Shown: positions 25,771-33,553, numbered from the stretch's first letter. The stretch is DNA of 64,000 bases from Marixanthomonas spongiae (GCF_003095375.1 NZ_QEHR01000007.1:186001-250000); one strand, 5' to 3'. The notes: a model not told the origin generated them from the letters alone. Program-made: numbers and translations.

Positions 25771-26382
25771 ATGAACAAATTGATAGCATATATATTAATT
25801 ATTTTGATATTTGGTTGCGGAACCAAAAATCTTCATCAGAATCGGATTTACATTCAAGACGACAAACTTTACGGCGAACTTGAAAATGGACTTCCAGACA
25901 ACGACACTCTTATTGAACTTAAAAACAAAAACGGAACTGTAAGCGGAATTGGAAAAATGGCAGTTTCAAAAGACAATGTAAGTGATATAAAATGCGGACT
26001 TTGGAAAGAATATGACTCTGACGGAATTTTATTATCAGAAGGAAATTATAAAATAAGCTCTTTTATCGACTGTGGAATGGGCGGAGCTTTTCGAGCTTTC
26101 TATTATTACAGAATTGGAGAATGGAAATACTTTAAGAAAAACGGAGAATTGGATTTTGCACTCAATTTTGTTCCCAAAATGCACCACGTTGATACTAGAT
26201 GTGAGGGCGGAGACAATATGATTTTCGGAATTGTAGATACAATTCCGCTAAACTATTGGGACAAAGTAGATGTAAACAAAATTTATGAATTACAAAAAAT
26301 ATCTTTTACAGATTCATATGCGACAACGACAATAATTCCCCTGAATGGAAAAATATATTACGAAACAGAAACTGACTTATAA
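25771..26382 (+). CDS. Cassette 3: lipoprotein with YwqK/MORN-like repeats
   Basis: 203 aa, starting 17 nt after the cassette boundary. A signal peptide with lipobox (LIFGCG, Cys at 17) is followed by repeats of the type GLWKEYDSDGILLSEGNYK and GEWKYFKKNGELDFALNF, as in YwqK-like antitoxin-annotated and MORN-related proteins. The function of these repeats is not established. Export to the cell envelope is predicted. It is AT-rich, consistent with transfer. Confidence 0.75.
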   Translation: MNKLIAYILIILIFGCGTKNLHQNRIYIQDDKLYGELENGLPDNDTLIELKNKNGTVSGIGKMAVSKDNVSDIKCGLWKEYDSDGILLSEGNYKISSFIDCGMGGAFRAFYYYRIGEWKYFKKNGELDFALNFVPKMHHVDTRCEGGDNMIFGIVDTIPLNYWDKVDVNKIYELQKISFTDSYATTTIIPLNGKIYYETETDL

Positions 26383-26394
26383 AAGATAAAGCAC

Positions 26395-26524
26395 TACAGG
26401 CAACACCGGCTATAGTTCATTGCTTCCGACTTTCCTCTCGGAAAGTCCTCGCAAATTTGCTATCTTCGGTTTACGGCGGAAAATCCTCGCGGATTTTCAC
26501 GCAAAGAAACCATAGCCAAACACG
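26395..26524 (+). repeat. attC site of cassette 3 (130 bp)
   Basis: R' TACAGGCAAC is the exact complement of GTTGCCTGTA at 25753-25762. Inner arms CGGCTATAGTT and AACCATAGCC pair. Central hairpin AAAATCCTCGCGGATTTT, as in attC1 and attC13. It ends at G26524. Confidence 0.85.
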
Positions 26525-26568
26525 TTGTAGCCAATGCGAACGGAACGATAACCAGACCAATCTGAAAA

Positions 26569-27069
26569 ATGAACGGAAGACCAAAAATTAAAATAAAACC
26601 AACCAAAACCGATAAAACATTGGAAATTATCGGATTATTTTTACTTGTCGGTTTTTGGTGTATGACAATTATAAACTACACCAAATTACCTGAAGTTATT
26701 CCAACACATTATAATGGAATGGGAGAAGCTGATGGTTTTGGTGGAAAAGTTAACATTCTGATTTTACCTATTATTGCAACTATTCTTTTCATCGGACTAA
26801 CAAAACTCAACAAATATCCGCACCTATTTAATTTTCCGACTAAAATAACTCCAGAAAACGCACTTGAACAATATACGAATGCAACAAGAATGATGCGAAT
26901 TTTAAAATTGGTCATAGTCGTGATATTCGGATTAATTGGATTTCAAACAATCCGATTTGCCAATGGACAAATTAATGGTTTGGGAAAATGGTTTTTACCA
27001 ATGACAATGGGACTAATTTTCATACCGCTGATTTACTTTATTGCAAAATCATTTAAAAGAAACAAATGA
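26569..27069 (+). CDS. Cassette 4: DUF1648 membrane protein
   Basis: 166 aa with four hydrophobic segments. The motif LPEVIPTHYNGMGEADGFG (about 43-61) is the hallmark of DUF1648, found in SdpI-like immunity proteins and other membrane proteins. It is short compared with full SdpI (which has an additional C-terminal domain). A role in protecting against a membrane-active toxin is possible but inferred only from the family. Confidence 0.82.
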   Translation: MNGRPKIKIKPTKTDKTLEIIGLFLLVGFWCMTIINYTKLPEVIPTHYNGMGEADGFGGKVNILILPIIATILFIGLTKLNKYPHLFNFPTKITPENALEQYTNATRMMRILKLVIVVIFGLIGFQTIRFANGQINGLGKWFLPMTMGLIFIPLIYFIAKSFKRNK

Positions 27070-27088
27070 CAAATTAGTGAAAAAGCAC

Positions 27089-27240
27089 TGGCTACACCAA
27101 TGTATAACCGCAATTACGGCAGATTCGACTATCCTACGGCTACGCTCATGACAGGCTGAATCCACTCGGAATTGCTAACGCTAATGTTTAACCAAAAATC
27201 AAGTAACTTTAAATCCGTAACTGACGGTTATATAAGACTG
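27089..27240 (+). repeat. attC site of cassette 4 (152 bp)
   Basis: R' TGGCTACACC pairs with GTTGTAGCCA (9/10). Inner arms TATAACCGCAATTACGG and CCGTAACTGACGGTTATA pair. It belongs to the group with CTACGGCT(A/G)CGC and GAATCCACTCGGAATTGCTAA in the loop (attC4, 5, 8, 12). Confidence 0.85.
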
Positions 27241-27260
27241 TTACCTGCAAGCTGAATAAA

Positions 27261-27917
27261 ATGTCGAACTACGATAAAATATATGTAATTGGAGACGCGC
27301 TTTCTAATCGGCCATTTAGAGGCGTAATTGAAAAATATGATTTGGCTGAACCTAATATTTCTCGAGGAGAAAAGAAATTAGATGAAGTCGTTCGCGTCAA
27401 ACATTCAATGGGTGGAAACACTCTTTATAATTTCATTTGGACAACTAATGCATATCCAATGATAGTGAGCAAAAAAGTAATTGAATTATTTAAATCAAAC
27501 GGAATTACAGGCTGGAAAACTTATGATGTTGAAATCTACTCTAAAAAGGATGAATTTATCGACCAAAAATATTATGGATTGATTATAATCGGACGTTGCG
27601 GATATCTTGATTATTCAAAGAATTCAATAGTAATAGATAAAATCGGAATTACAACAGAACCACATTCAAAAGGGTTTTATTTCAAAGACGATTATTGGGA
27701 TGGTTCTGACTTGTTTATGTGTAAACCAAATAAAGATGGAGAATCTAATATGTTTAGGTTTTGCACACAGAAAGTTGCTGATTTAATTAAAAAAGAAAAA
27801 TTAAAGAATATATCGCTTGAAAAAGCAACTGACTTCTCTATGTCAATTTCAATGTACAATATTGAACTGACTGAGGAACAAAAATTAGAAATGGAAAAAA
27901 TAAAAGCCAGCAGGTAA
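27261..27917 (+). CDS. Cassette 5: Imm11/DUF1629-like protein
   Basis: 218 aa. The sequence order IVSKKVIELFKSNGITGWK, YDVEIYSK, YYGLIIIGRCGYLDYS, KGFYFKDDYWDGSDLFMCKP and CTQKVADLIKKEKLKNISL follows the layout of DUF1629/Imm11 proteins, which are predicted immunity proteins against polymorphic toxins. No cognate toxin is present in the window. The stop codon lies inside the R' box of its attC site, so insertion of the attC defines the C-terminus. Confidence 0.65.
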   Translation: MSNYDKIYVIGDALSNRPFRGVIEKYDLAEPNISRGEKKLDEVVRVKHSMGGNTLYNFIWTTNAYPMIVSKKVIELFKSNGITGWKTYDVEIYSKKDEFIDQKYYGLIIIGRCGYLDYSKNSIVIDKIGITTEPHSKGFYFKDDYWDGSDLFMCKPNKDGESNMFRFCTQKVADLIKKEKLKNISLEKATDFSMSISMYNIELTEEQKLEMEKIKASR

Positions 27918-28110
27918 GAATGTACAATAGCAATTTATTCACGCGTATATATATGCAAAAAGTGTTCATCGGTTGGTCCACTCGGGTCAGCAGATTCTAC
28001 TACCCTACGGCTGCGCACAGGACAGGCTGAATCCACTCGGAATTGCTAACTTCTGTGCTAAAGCGAAAAACATTATCTTTAATCCCATAACTGACAGTTA
28101 TAGGGGACCG
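27910..28110 (+). repeat. attC site of cassette 5 (201 bp)
   Basis: R' GCAGGTAAG pairs with GTTACCTGC (8/9). Loop shares CTACGGCTGCGC, AGGACAGGCTGAATCCACTC and TTGCTAACTTCTGTGCTAAA with attC8. It ends GGGGACCG at G28110. Confidence 0.78.
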
Positions 28111-28132
28111 TTGGCACTTATTTGAGAAAAAT

Positions 28133-28960
28133 ATGAATAATAAAAAGACTTATATATTTTTATTAATTACCATTATTTGGTCTTGGACTTTTTGGGCTAT
28201 CGGTCTAAATTATCTTACAGATGGAATCAACCAAGAATCAATAGAAAAATTTTTAATATTCTTTTTTACTGGCTTATATGGACCTACAATCAGCGGAATT
28301 GTAACAGCACTTATTTTTGATGGACTGAACGGTGTGTTGAATTTATTTAAGAAAGTGTTTATTTGGAATATCCCCTTTAAAAACTATTTATACATAATAC
28401 TATTACCTATATTTTTTATTCTTATCGGAATTGGATTATATAAAATATTTATTGGGGATATTGGGAGTTTTGATATAGCAGCTTTTCTTTCGATTCCAAC
28501 TGTACTATGGGCTGGGCTATATGCTGGACCTTTAGGCGAGGAAATTGGATGGAGAGGTTTTTTATTACCAGAGTTACAAAAAAAATATTCGAACTTAAAA
28601 AGTGCAATCATAATTGGAGTTATATGGTTTATTTGGCATATTCCACTTTGGTGGGCACCATTTGGTACTTTAGTTAGTGGAGAATCAATTTCTTTTTTAC
28701 CCGTGATTACATATTTTATTATGCTAATGTGTTTATCAATAATAATAACTTGGTTAGTAATTAATTCTAAAGGAAGTGTTCTGGTTGCAATCTTATTTCA
28801 CTTGTCCATTAATGCAGGAATAGCCTTATTGTTTTTTCCTGAATTAAATGTGGATTTTAAGAAAGTACATTTATTATCCAGTATTGGAATGATATTATTT
28901 ACTGGAATATTGATTGCAAAAAATAAATTAAAAACAAGTGTCAACAATGGCTTTAAATAA
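28133..28960 (+). CDS. Cassette 6: CPBP family intramembrane metalloprotease
   Basis: 275 aa with about eight membrane helices. The three ABI/CPBP motifs are present: EEIGWRGFLLPELQ (about 136-149), a WFIWHIPLW segment with the second histidine (about 163-171), and LFHLSINAGIALLF with the third ligand histidine near 222. Relatives cleave prenylated or other membrane substrates and in some systems give bacteriocin self-immunity. The last residues (NNGFK) are encoded by attC6. Confidence 0.9.
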   Translation: MNNKKTYIFLLITIIWSWTFWAIGLNYLTDGINQESIEKFLIFFFTGLYGPTISGIVTALIFDGLNGVLNLFKKVFIWNIPFKNYLYIILLPIFFILIGIGLYKIFIGDIGSFDIAAFLSIPTVLWAGLYAGPLGEEIGWRGFLLPELQKKYSNLKSAIIIGVIWFIWHIPLWWAPFGTLVSGESISFLPVITYFIMLMCLSIIITWLVINSKGSVLVAILFHLSINAGIALLFFPELNVDFKKVHLLSSIGMILFTGILIAKNKLKTSVNNGFK

Positions 28961-29028
28961 TTGCTCATTCTCTCCTACTTCTGAAAATATTCGCGGTTTT
29001 TCACGCAACGAAACCATAGTCAAACAAG
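28936..29028 (+). repeat. attC site of cassette 6 (93 bp)
   Basis: R' AAGTGTCAAC pairs with GTTGGCACTT (9/10) and lies within the coding sequence. Arms AATGGCTTTAAATAATTGC and CGCAACGAAACCATAG pair imperfectly. It is the shortest attC in the array. Confidence 0.75.
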
Positions 29029-29039
29029 TTAACGAGCAT

Positions 29040-29885
29040 ATGAATAAATTTTTCACATACATACTAATTTTAGGAGTGATTGGCCAAACTTCAGGACAAA
29101 GCACGGACATTTTGATTTGGGAAAAAGATACCCTTAATCTATATTCCAACCCCTTAGAAAAGAGAACAGATTGGGAGAAAATAAATAAGTCAATTTCAGA
29201 ACAAATTCACGATTATCAATTTAATGCAAACAACGATTCAATAATTGAAATTTCACCTTTTTTTCAGAACTATAAGACAGAATGGAAACTTGAAAAAGGA
29301 AAATTATACGTGACCAAAATTACAACGTACCACGATTTAGGATTAAGACTCGATAGAATAAATAACAACAAACTTCCATTATTTGCGCACTGGCTTACTA
29401 ACGAATTAGTTGTATTTGATGGCAATTGCATCGTTTGCGAATCCAACCATTCAAGAAACACCTCTGTTTATCCCAATGAATTGATACTCGAATTCAGAAA
29501 AGGAATACTTGTCAATAAGTCAGAATACCAAAACCGGATTTTAAAAAAATCTAAACTATCGGATTTAGACCCAAGTGAATATCGCGAATATTTATACAGC
29601 AAAATCAACTGGAGTGAGTTAGGTAAAATGGATAAGACTATCCAAGCCTTTGTAAGCATTCAACCTGATAGAAATGGAAAACTAAAAAAAATTGACTGGG
29701 AAAACACATATCTGATTTCAGGAAACAAGATGATTACAGATAAAAAGAATAAGTTTTTAAAAGAAGCTATCAGAATAGTCAAAAGCGTTCCTGAATGGAA
29801 TGTGATTCTAAGATGCGAAGAGATTATGAACCAAGGCTTAACGATTGTTTTTAGCCAAGAAATGAAAGAAAAATACGCTCGCTAA
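29040..29885 (+). CDS. Cassette 7: exported protein of unknown function
   Basis: 281 aa from the ATG at 29040; the more upstream in-frame ATG at 28938 lies inside attC6 and the previous gene and is rejected. A signal peptide (MNKFFTYILILGVIGQTSG) is present. Residues about 75-165 share the pattern with cassette 1: WKLEKGKLYVTKI, FAHWLTNELVVFDG, ELILEFRKGILVNK. The C-terminal ~80 residues (QPDRNGKLKKIDWENTY..) resemble TonB-C-like or carboxy-terminal energy-transducer folds found in Bacteroidota envelope proteins, but this is a weak resemblance. The stop codon lies in the R' box of attC7. Confidence 0.7.
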   Translation: MNKFFTYILILGVIGQTSGQSTDILIWEKDTLNLYSNPLEKRTDWEKINKSISEQIHDYQFNANNDSIIEISPFFQNYKTEWKLEKGKLYVTKITTYHDLGLRLDRINNNKLPLFAHWLTNELVVFDGNCIVCESNHSRNTSVYPNELILEFRKGILVNKSEYQNRILKKSKLSDLDPSEYREYLYSKINWSELGKMDKTIQAFVSIQPDRNGKLKKIDWENTYLISGNKMITDKKNKFLKEAIRIVKSVPEWNVILRCEEIMNQGLTIVFSQEMKEKYAR

Positions 29886-30006
29886 AAATGGCGATAAGTA
29901 ATTGCTTATTCTCGCCTCCTTCTAAAAATCCTCGCGGATTTTATATTCGGTTTTTATTAGCTAAATTTAATACATAAAACACGCAACAAACCATACACAA
30001 ATACTG
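29877..30006 (+). repeat. attC site of cassette 7 (130 bp)
   Basis: R' GCTCGCTAAA pairs with GTTAACGAGC (8/10). Loop carries AAAATCCTCGCGGATTTT as in attC1. It ends ATACTG at G30006. Confidence 0.72.
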
Positions 30007-30025
30007 TTGGCGATAATTATAAACA

Positions 30026-30907
30026 ATGAAAATAAGAGAAATTATTACCTTACTGCTTCTGGTTTTGACTTCCACTTTATTATTGGGTCAGAATAGCAGT
30101 AGTACTTCTATAAATAATACAATCCTCTTTAGAATAACTAACCCACACTCGACCAAGACTTCATATCTGTTTGGAACTCATCACGCTTTTGGTAAAACTT
30201 TTTTTGATTCATTAACCAATGCCAACATAGCATTAGAATCTTGCGACTTATTAATAAAAGAAAACCTGAACATTCCAGGGAAAATGGCTGAGGATATTAT
30301 TAATCTAAGGAATACAAAAACCAAGTGGAAAAAATATTTAAGCAAAACCGACTTGAGTTTCATTAAAGTCCTCTTCGCCACTAGTCCTACTGATTATAAC
30401 AAAATGACACCAACCGAAATGTATGTTTTTCTAAACAGATATTTTAAACAAAAAGTATGTTTAAACAAAAGCGCCAATGACACTTCTCTCTCTTTAGATG
30501 ACTATATAAGCACCAAGGCAGTTGAAAAAAATATTGAACGCTATGGCCTTGAAACAACCAAAGAACAAATAAATCTAATAAATAAAGATGTTGAGGGAAT
30601 GCCAAGAAAAATACATAGAAGAAGACTTGCTAATATTATTGATAAGATTCGTTCCAAAGATTCAAGTTATTGTGAAGAAACTGATTGGTATTCCAATATG
30701 GAAATTGACTATCAACTAAATGCACCTTGTAGAAATACACTTGTACTAACTGATAGAAACAATAAATGGATTAAGCCCATTAACGACTTTCTTGAAAAGA
30801 AGAATTGTTTTATTGCAGTTGGATTGAGTCATTTAATGTACAAATGTGGACTGATAAATCAATTAAAAGAATTAGGATATACCATTACACCTATAGAAAT
30901 AAAATAA
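30026..30907 (+). CDS. Cassette 8: TraB/GumN family protein
   Basis: 293 aa. A signal peptide (about 1-21, LLLVLTSTLLLGQ) precedes the family start motif TSYLFGTHHAFGK (about 46-58), with a conserved LESCDLLIKE and a C-terminal GLSHLMYKCGLINQLKELGY. TraB/GumN proteins share a Tiki-like metalloprotease fold whose N-terminal GTHH and C-terminal GxxH supply metal ligands; both are present. The substrate is unknown. It is more envelope-directed than the surrounding cassettes. Confidence 0.85.
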   Translation: MKIREIITLLLLVLTSTLLLGQNSSSTSINNTILFRITNPHSTKTSYLFGTHHAFGKTFFDSLTNANIALESCDLLIKENLNIPGKMAEDIINLRNTKTKWKKYLSKTDLSFIKVLFATSPTDYNKMTPTEMYVFLNRYFKQKVCLNKSANDTSLSLDDYISTKAVEKNIERYGLETTKEQINLINKDVEGMPRKIHRRRLANIIDKIRSKDSSYCEETDWYSNMEIDYQLNAPCRNTLVLTDRNNKWIKPINDFLEKKNCFIAVGLSHLMYKCGLINQLKELGYTITPIEIK

Positions 30908-30910
30908 AAC

Positions 30911-31004
30911 TACCACAAACAATGAGGACAGACTAAATCCACTTGGAATTGCTAACTTCTGTGCTAAAGCGAAAATCACTATCTTTAATCCCGTAAACGA
31001 GACG
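30911..31004 (+). repeat. Degenerate attC site of cassette 8 (94 bp)
   Basis: The expected R' complement of GTTGGCGATA is not found; instead TACCACAAAC stands at 30911-30920. Relative to attC5 the left half from the arm to CGGCTGCGC is deleted, while GCTAACTTCTGTGCTAAAGCG and the right end to G31004 remain. Confidence 0.6.
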
Positions 31005-31016
31005 TTACCTGTAATT

Positions 31017-31653
31017 ATGAGAAGAATCTTTGTCATTTTGTTAATTTTTAATTGTTGTAATAATTTGAAAGAACACAGAATTAACAGAGATTTTCAAAAA
31101 ATAGAAATTAATTCAAAGTCAAATAATACAAATGAAATTACTGACTCTGATTATTACAACTTTTTCAATGATGTTCTAAAGGAAAAAAGTCTTATTAGGA
31201 ATAATTCGGTAGTATTTCCAGATTTAAAAACTGACTCAGAATATTGGAAAGAATATTTTAATATTATTGACTCAGGATATTGAATATCAGTATATAGAGA
31301 AAACAAAAATTTTAACTAAAAATGATATAGATTTTATATTTAAACAATACTCTGAATCAAAAGTATTACAATTAAATTTTAATAATCTTAAAATTGATTC
31401 GGTTTCAAAGACAACCTTAAATGAAATTCTTTCATTCCTAGAAAAAGATAGTTTAGATAAAGCACCAAAACACAATTATTATGGTATTTATAACATAAGC
31501 ATTCCTTTTTTTTCACTAAATAAAAAATACGCATTTTTCGAGCATAGCTATTACTGTGGATTAGAATGTGGTCATAATGGAATTTTTGTTTACGAACTCA
31601 TATATGAGAAATGGACAGAAATTGGAACCATTGGAATACTTGTAAAAAGTTAA
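31017..31653 (+). pseudogene. Cassette 9: frameshifted lipoprotein gene
   Basis: The first frame (31017-31283) starts 12 nt after the cassette boundary and encodes a lipoprotein signal (MRRIFVILLIFNCCNN) and about 70 further residues. A second, +1-shifted frame (open from 31228; continuing to 31653) carries the remaining ~128 residues, with KKYAFFEHSYYCGLECGHNG near its end. Only one start and one attC are present, so a single-gene origin with one indel near 31230-31283 is the simplest account. No family is recognised. Sequencing error or true inactivation cannot be distinguished here. Confidence 0.65.
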
Positions 31654-31727
31654 AAATAACTACAGGTAATACCGTATCCTATAAAAATCACTAACCCCGT
31701 TCTTCAAAAATAATATTATTATATCAA

Positions 31728-31847
31728 TTATCTCAATGAAGGTTTTGGGGTAATGGAAAACACCCGGTGTACTGTTCTTTTATGAATATGGGCATCGATG
31801 GTCAATTTTGACACATCAATACCGATCACGTCTAGGTAATTTTTCAT
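31728..31847 (-). pseudogene. IS110-family transposase N-terminal fragment (copy 2)
   Basis: 39 codons without internal stop: MKNYLDVIGIDVSKLTIDAH, then IHKRTVHRVFSITPKPSLR and TAA. The GIDVSK motif contains the first catalytic Asp of the DEDD domain. Everything after about residue 35 of a normal ~330-aa transposase is missing. Confidence 0.78.
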
Positions 31848-32062
31848 ATTTTTAAATATTGTTCATTTTTAAAAAGGAATGGTTAATAAATGTTGCAATG
31901 ACAAATACCTTTAATAAGAAGAGATTCCTGGTATTACAAATGGTCCTAAAGCAACCTAAGAGAGACAAGAGGATTGATACGTATAAAGGAACTGCTATTC
32001 CAAAGACCGTTTTAGTTCTCCTCTTGTTTCTTAGTAAATGTAACTAACTATTTAATTACGGT
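31741..32062 (-). mobile_element. IS110-family miniature element, copy 2
   Basis: Same architecture as copy 1. The sequence to its left is homologous to copies 1 and 3 but more diverged, so this copy separated earlier or had an independent history. Confidence 0.7.
31862..32034 (-). ncRNA. Candidate bridge RNA of the IS110-like element (copy 2)
   Basis: Same fold as copy 3. The first stem-loop (CTAAGA/TCTTAG, ACAAGAGGA/TCCTCTTGT) and its guide-like loop are unchanged. About nine substitutions are concentrated in the second stem-loop, two of which break one pair each, and one mismatch occurs in the terminal palindrome. Confidence 0.45.
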
Positions 32063-32094
32063 GTAAAGTAAAGGAGACCGTTGCCAACAATTAG

Positions 32095-32529
32095 ATGAAA
32101 ACGTACAAACCATCAACTACTGATTTAGATAGAAAACTTGATTCCAAGATTAAGGAAAAGTTTTCTGCAAATTTTATGTCTAATGCGAAATGGAAAAAAT
32201 TGATTGACGGATTAGTTGAAAACGCTGAATTAATCAAAAGAGTAAATTTCAAAAAAATTCTTGACGAAAAAATTGGCCAATTATATATCACAGCTGACTT
32301 ATGTTACGATTTTGACTATTGGAGTAATGGATTTGAGGGAATGAATTCTTTAAACGGTTGGTTGCTCTACAAAGAAATTGAATGGATAAGTTTCCCTTCT
32401 GAATTTTTAGATGAGAATAATAATCTTAATTCTCAAAATATAGCGGAAATTGAAAAAATATTAAAACAAATAGGTGAATTTAGAATATCAAAAGACAGTA
32501 TCGAACTGAAACTAAATTGCTATGGATAA
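32095..32529 (+). CDS. Cassette 10: DUF6678-like protein
   Basis: 144 aa, 14 nt from the cassette boundary. The elements NAKWKKLIDGL (about 29-39) and LLYKEIEWISF near 88-98 recall DUF6678, a family common in cassette- and toxin-rich regions. A tentative assignment. No signal peptide; cytoplasmic and acidic. Function is unknown. Confidence 0.5.
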   Translation: MKTYKPSTTDLDRKLDSKIKEKFSANFMSNAKWKKLIDGLVENAELIKRVNFKKILDEKIGQLYITADLCYDFDYWSNGFEGMNSLNGWLLYKEIEWISFPSEFLDENNNLNSQNIAEIEKILKQIGEFRISKDSIELKLNCYG

Positions 32530-32619
32530 AAATAACTGTTGGCAACAACGTTTCCTATGAAAAGCACTAGTTCAGTTCTCTAAAGTTAATATTTGTATTT
32601 CAATTATTTAATAATGATG

Positions 32620-32725
32620 GTTTTGGGGGAATGGAAAACACCCGGTGTACTCTTCTTTTGTGAATATGGGCATCGATGGTTAATTTTGATACATCAATAC
32701 CAATCACGTCTAAGTAATTTTTCAT
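32620..32725 (-). pseudogene. IS110-family transposase N-terminal fragment (copy 3)
   Basis: From the ATG at 32725: MKNYLDVIGIDVSKLTIDAH, then IHKRRVHRVFSIPPK. The catalytic motif GIDVSK is intact. It differs from copy 1 at 11 of 107 bases, far more than the neighbouring non-coding part. Confidence 0.75.
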
Positions 32726-32739
32726 ATTTTTAAATATTG

Positions 32740-32912
32740 TTCCTTTTTAAAAAGGAATGGTTAATATATGTTGCTATGACTATCACCTTTAATAGGAAGA
32801 GATTCCTGGTATTCCAAATGGTCCTAAAGCAACCTAAGAGAGACAAGAGGACTGATACGTATAAAGGAACTGCTATTCCAAAGACCGTTTTAGTTCTCCT
32901 CTTGTTTCTTAG
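32740..32912 (-). ncRNA. Candidate bridge RNA of the IS110-like element (copy 3)
   Basis: Stem-loop A: CTAAGA (32834-32839)/TCTTAG (32907-32912) and ACAAGAGGA (32843-32851)/TCCTCTTGT (32897-32905), internal loop, inner stem GAACT (32867-32871)/AGTTC (32892-32896) with a 20-nt loop containing AGACCGTT. Stem-loop B, directly adjacent: GTTGCT (32770-32775)/AGCAAC (32828-32833) with inner stem TTTA..GGA/TCCTAAA. Hairpin C: an 18-nt palindrome TTCCTTTTTAAAAAGGAA (32740-32757), 15 bp before the transposase ATG. Two bulged loops in ~173 nt resemble the target- and donor-binding loops of known bridge RNAs. Fold by eye only. Confidence 0.5.
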
Positions 32913-32983
32913 TAAATGTAACTAACTATTTAATTACGGTATAAAGTAAAGAAGACCGTTGGGCATAATTTGGGAAAACGATT

Positions 32984-33403
32984 ATGGAATTAGAAATCGA
33001 TATTAAAATTTACCTGAAATCTGCTTTTGAAAGCGGATTTAAAATTGTGGAATCAAAAGATTTAGGAATGGCTAAATTTTGCAGACTTGAATATCCGATT
33101 TTGAATATGGAAATTTGGAACGACCGATTTGACTATGACGCAACAATTGAATATAATGACCAAAAATATAATGTAATCCATCTTGCAAACTTTCTGAATG
33201 AAAAAAAAGGAAAGTACATTTTTTACGATTTCGGATTTGAAACAAGAGAAATAAATGCCAAAAGGTTTCTGACCCAACTCAACGAAATAATGATTTCGGA
33301 ATTTGACATTTTTTTAGATTTCTTATTTAACTTGACAACTGAAAAGCAAGCGGAATTTGAAAAGTATTGTGAAAAAACAAATCTTGAGGCAAATGGATTT
33401 TAA
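32984..33403 (+). CDS. Cassette 11: small acidic protein of unknown function
   Basis: 139 aa, 25 nt from the cassette boundary. No signal peptide or membrane helix. The alternating strand/helix layout with aromatic, acidic surface (EYPILNMEIWNDRFDYDATI, FYDFGFETREINAKRFL) recalls small immunity-like proteins, but no family is recognised. Confidence 0.65.
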   Translation: MELEIDIKIYLKSAFESGFKIVESKDLGMAKFCRLEYPILNMEIWNDRFDYDATIEYNDQKYNVIHLANFLNEKKGKYIFYDFGFETREINAKRFLTQLNEIMISEFDIFLDFLFNLTTEKQAEFEKYCEKTNLEANGF

Positions 33404-33413
33404 ATAAAAAAAC

Positions 33414-33542
33414 TATGCCCAACACCGTATAAAAATAATTGCGGTTTTGTGCTAAAACAAAGGTAGTTGTGTGTTTGCTACATCTGATTTTCCTTCGGAA
33501 AATCCTCGCACGCAAACCCGCAACTATTCTTATACATAAACG
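33414..33542 (+). repeat. attC site of cassette 11 (129 bp)
   Basis: R' TATGCCCAAC is the exact complement of GTTGGGCATA at 32958-32967. Arms CCGTATAAAAATAATTGCGG (33425-33444) and CCGCAACTATTCTTATACA (33518-33536) pair closely, the best-preserved attC in the array. Confidence 0.9.
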
Positions 33543-33553
33543 TTGGCAACAAT

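Larger units (their letters stand above)
31661..32080 (+). repeat. attC site of cassette 9, interrupted by an IS110-like insert
   Basis: R' TACAGGTAAT pairs with GTTACCTGTA (9/10). Left arm CCGTATCCTATAAAAATCAC pairs imperfectly with GTGTAAAGTAAAGGAGACCG. It is 420 bp because of the insert. Confidence 0.75.
32619..32940 (-). mobile_element. IS110-family miniature element, copy 3
   Basis: Nearly identical to copy 1 including the flanking attC halves, suggesting duplication of an already interrupted site. It carries transposase fragment and candidate bridge RNA but no complete ORF on the transposase strand. Confidence 0.7.
32537..32958 (+). repeat. attC site of cassette 10, interrupted by an IS110-like insert
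   Basis: R' TGTTGGCAAC is the exact complement of GTTGCCAACA at 32080-32089. The left and right halves match attC2 almost throughout. It ends GAAGACCG at G32958. Confidence 0.78.

Noticed and set aside
28938-29039. Upstream ATG extending the cassette-7 protein
   Set aside because: It lies within attC6 and overlaps the previous gene; the downstream ATG opens a proper signal peptide.
25414-32940. Three spaced repeats as a possible CRISPR-like array
   Set aside because: The repeats are about 320 bp, lie inside different attC sites and are separated by genes.
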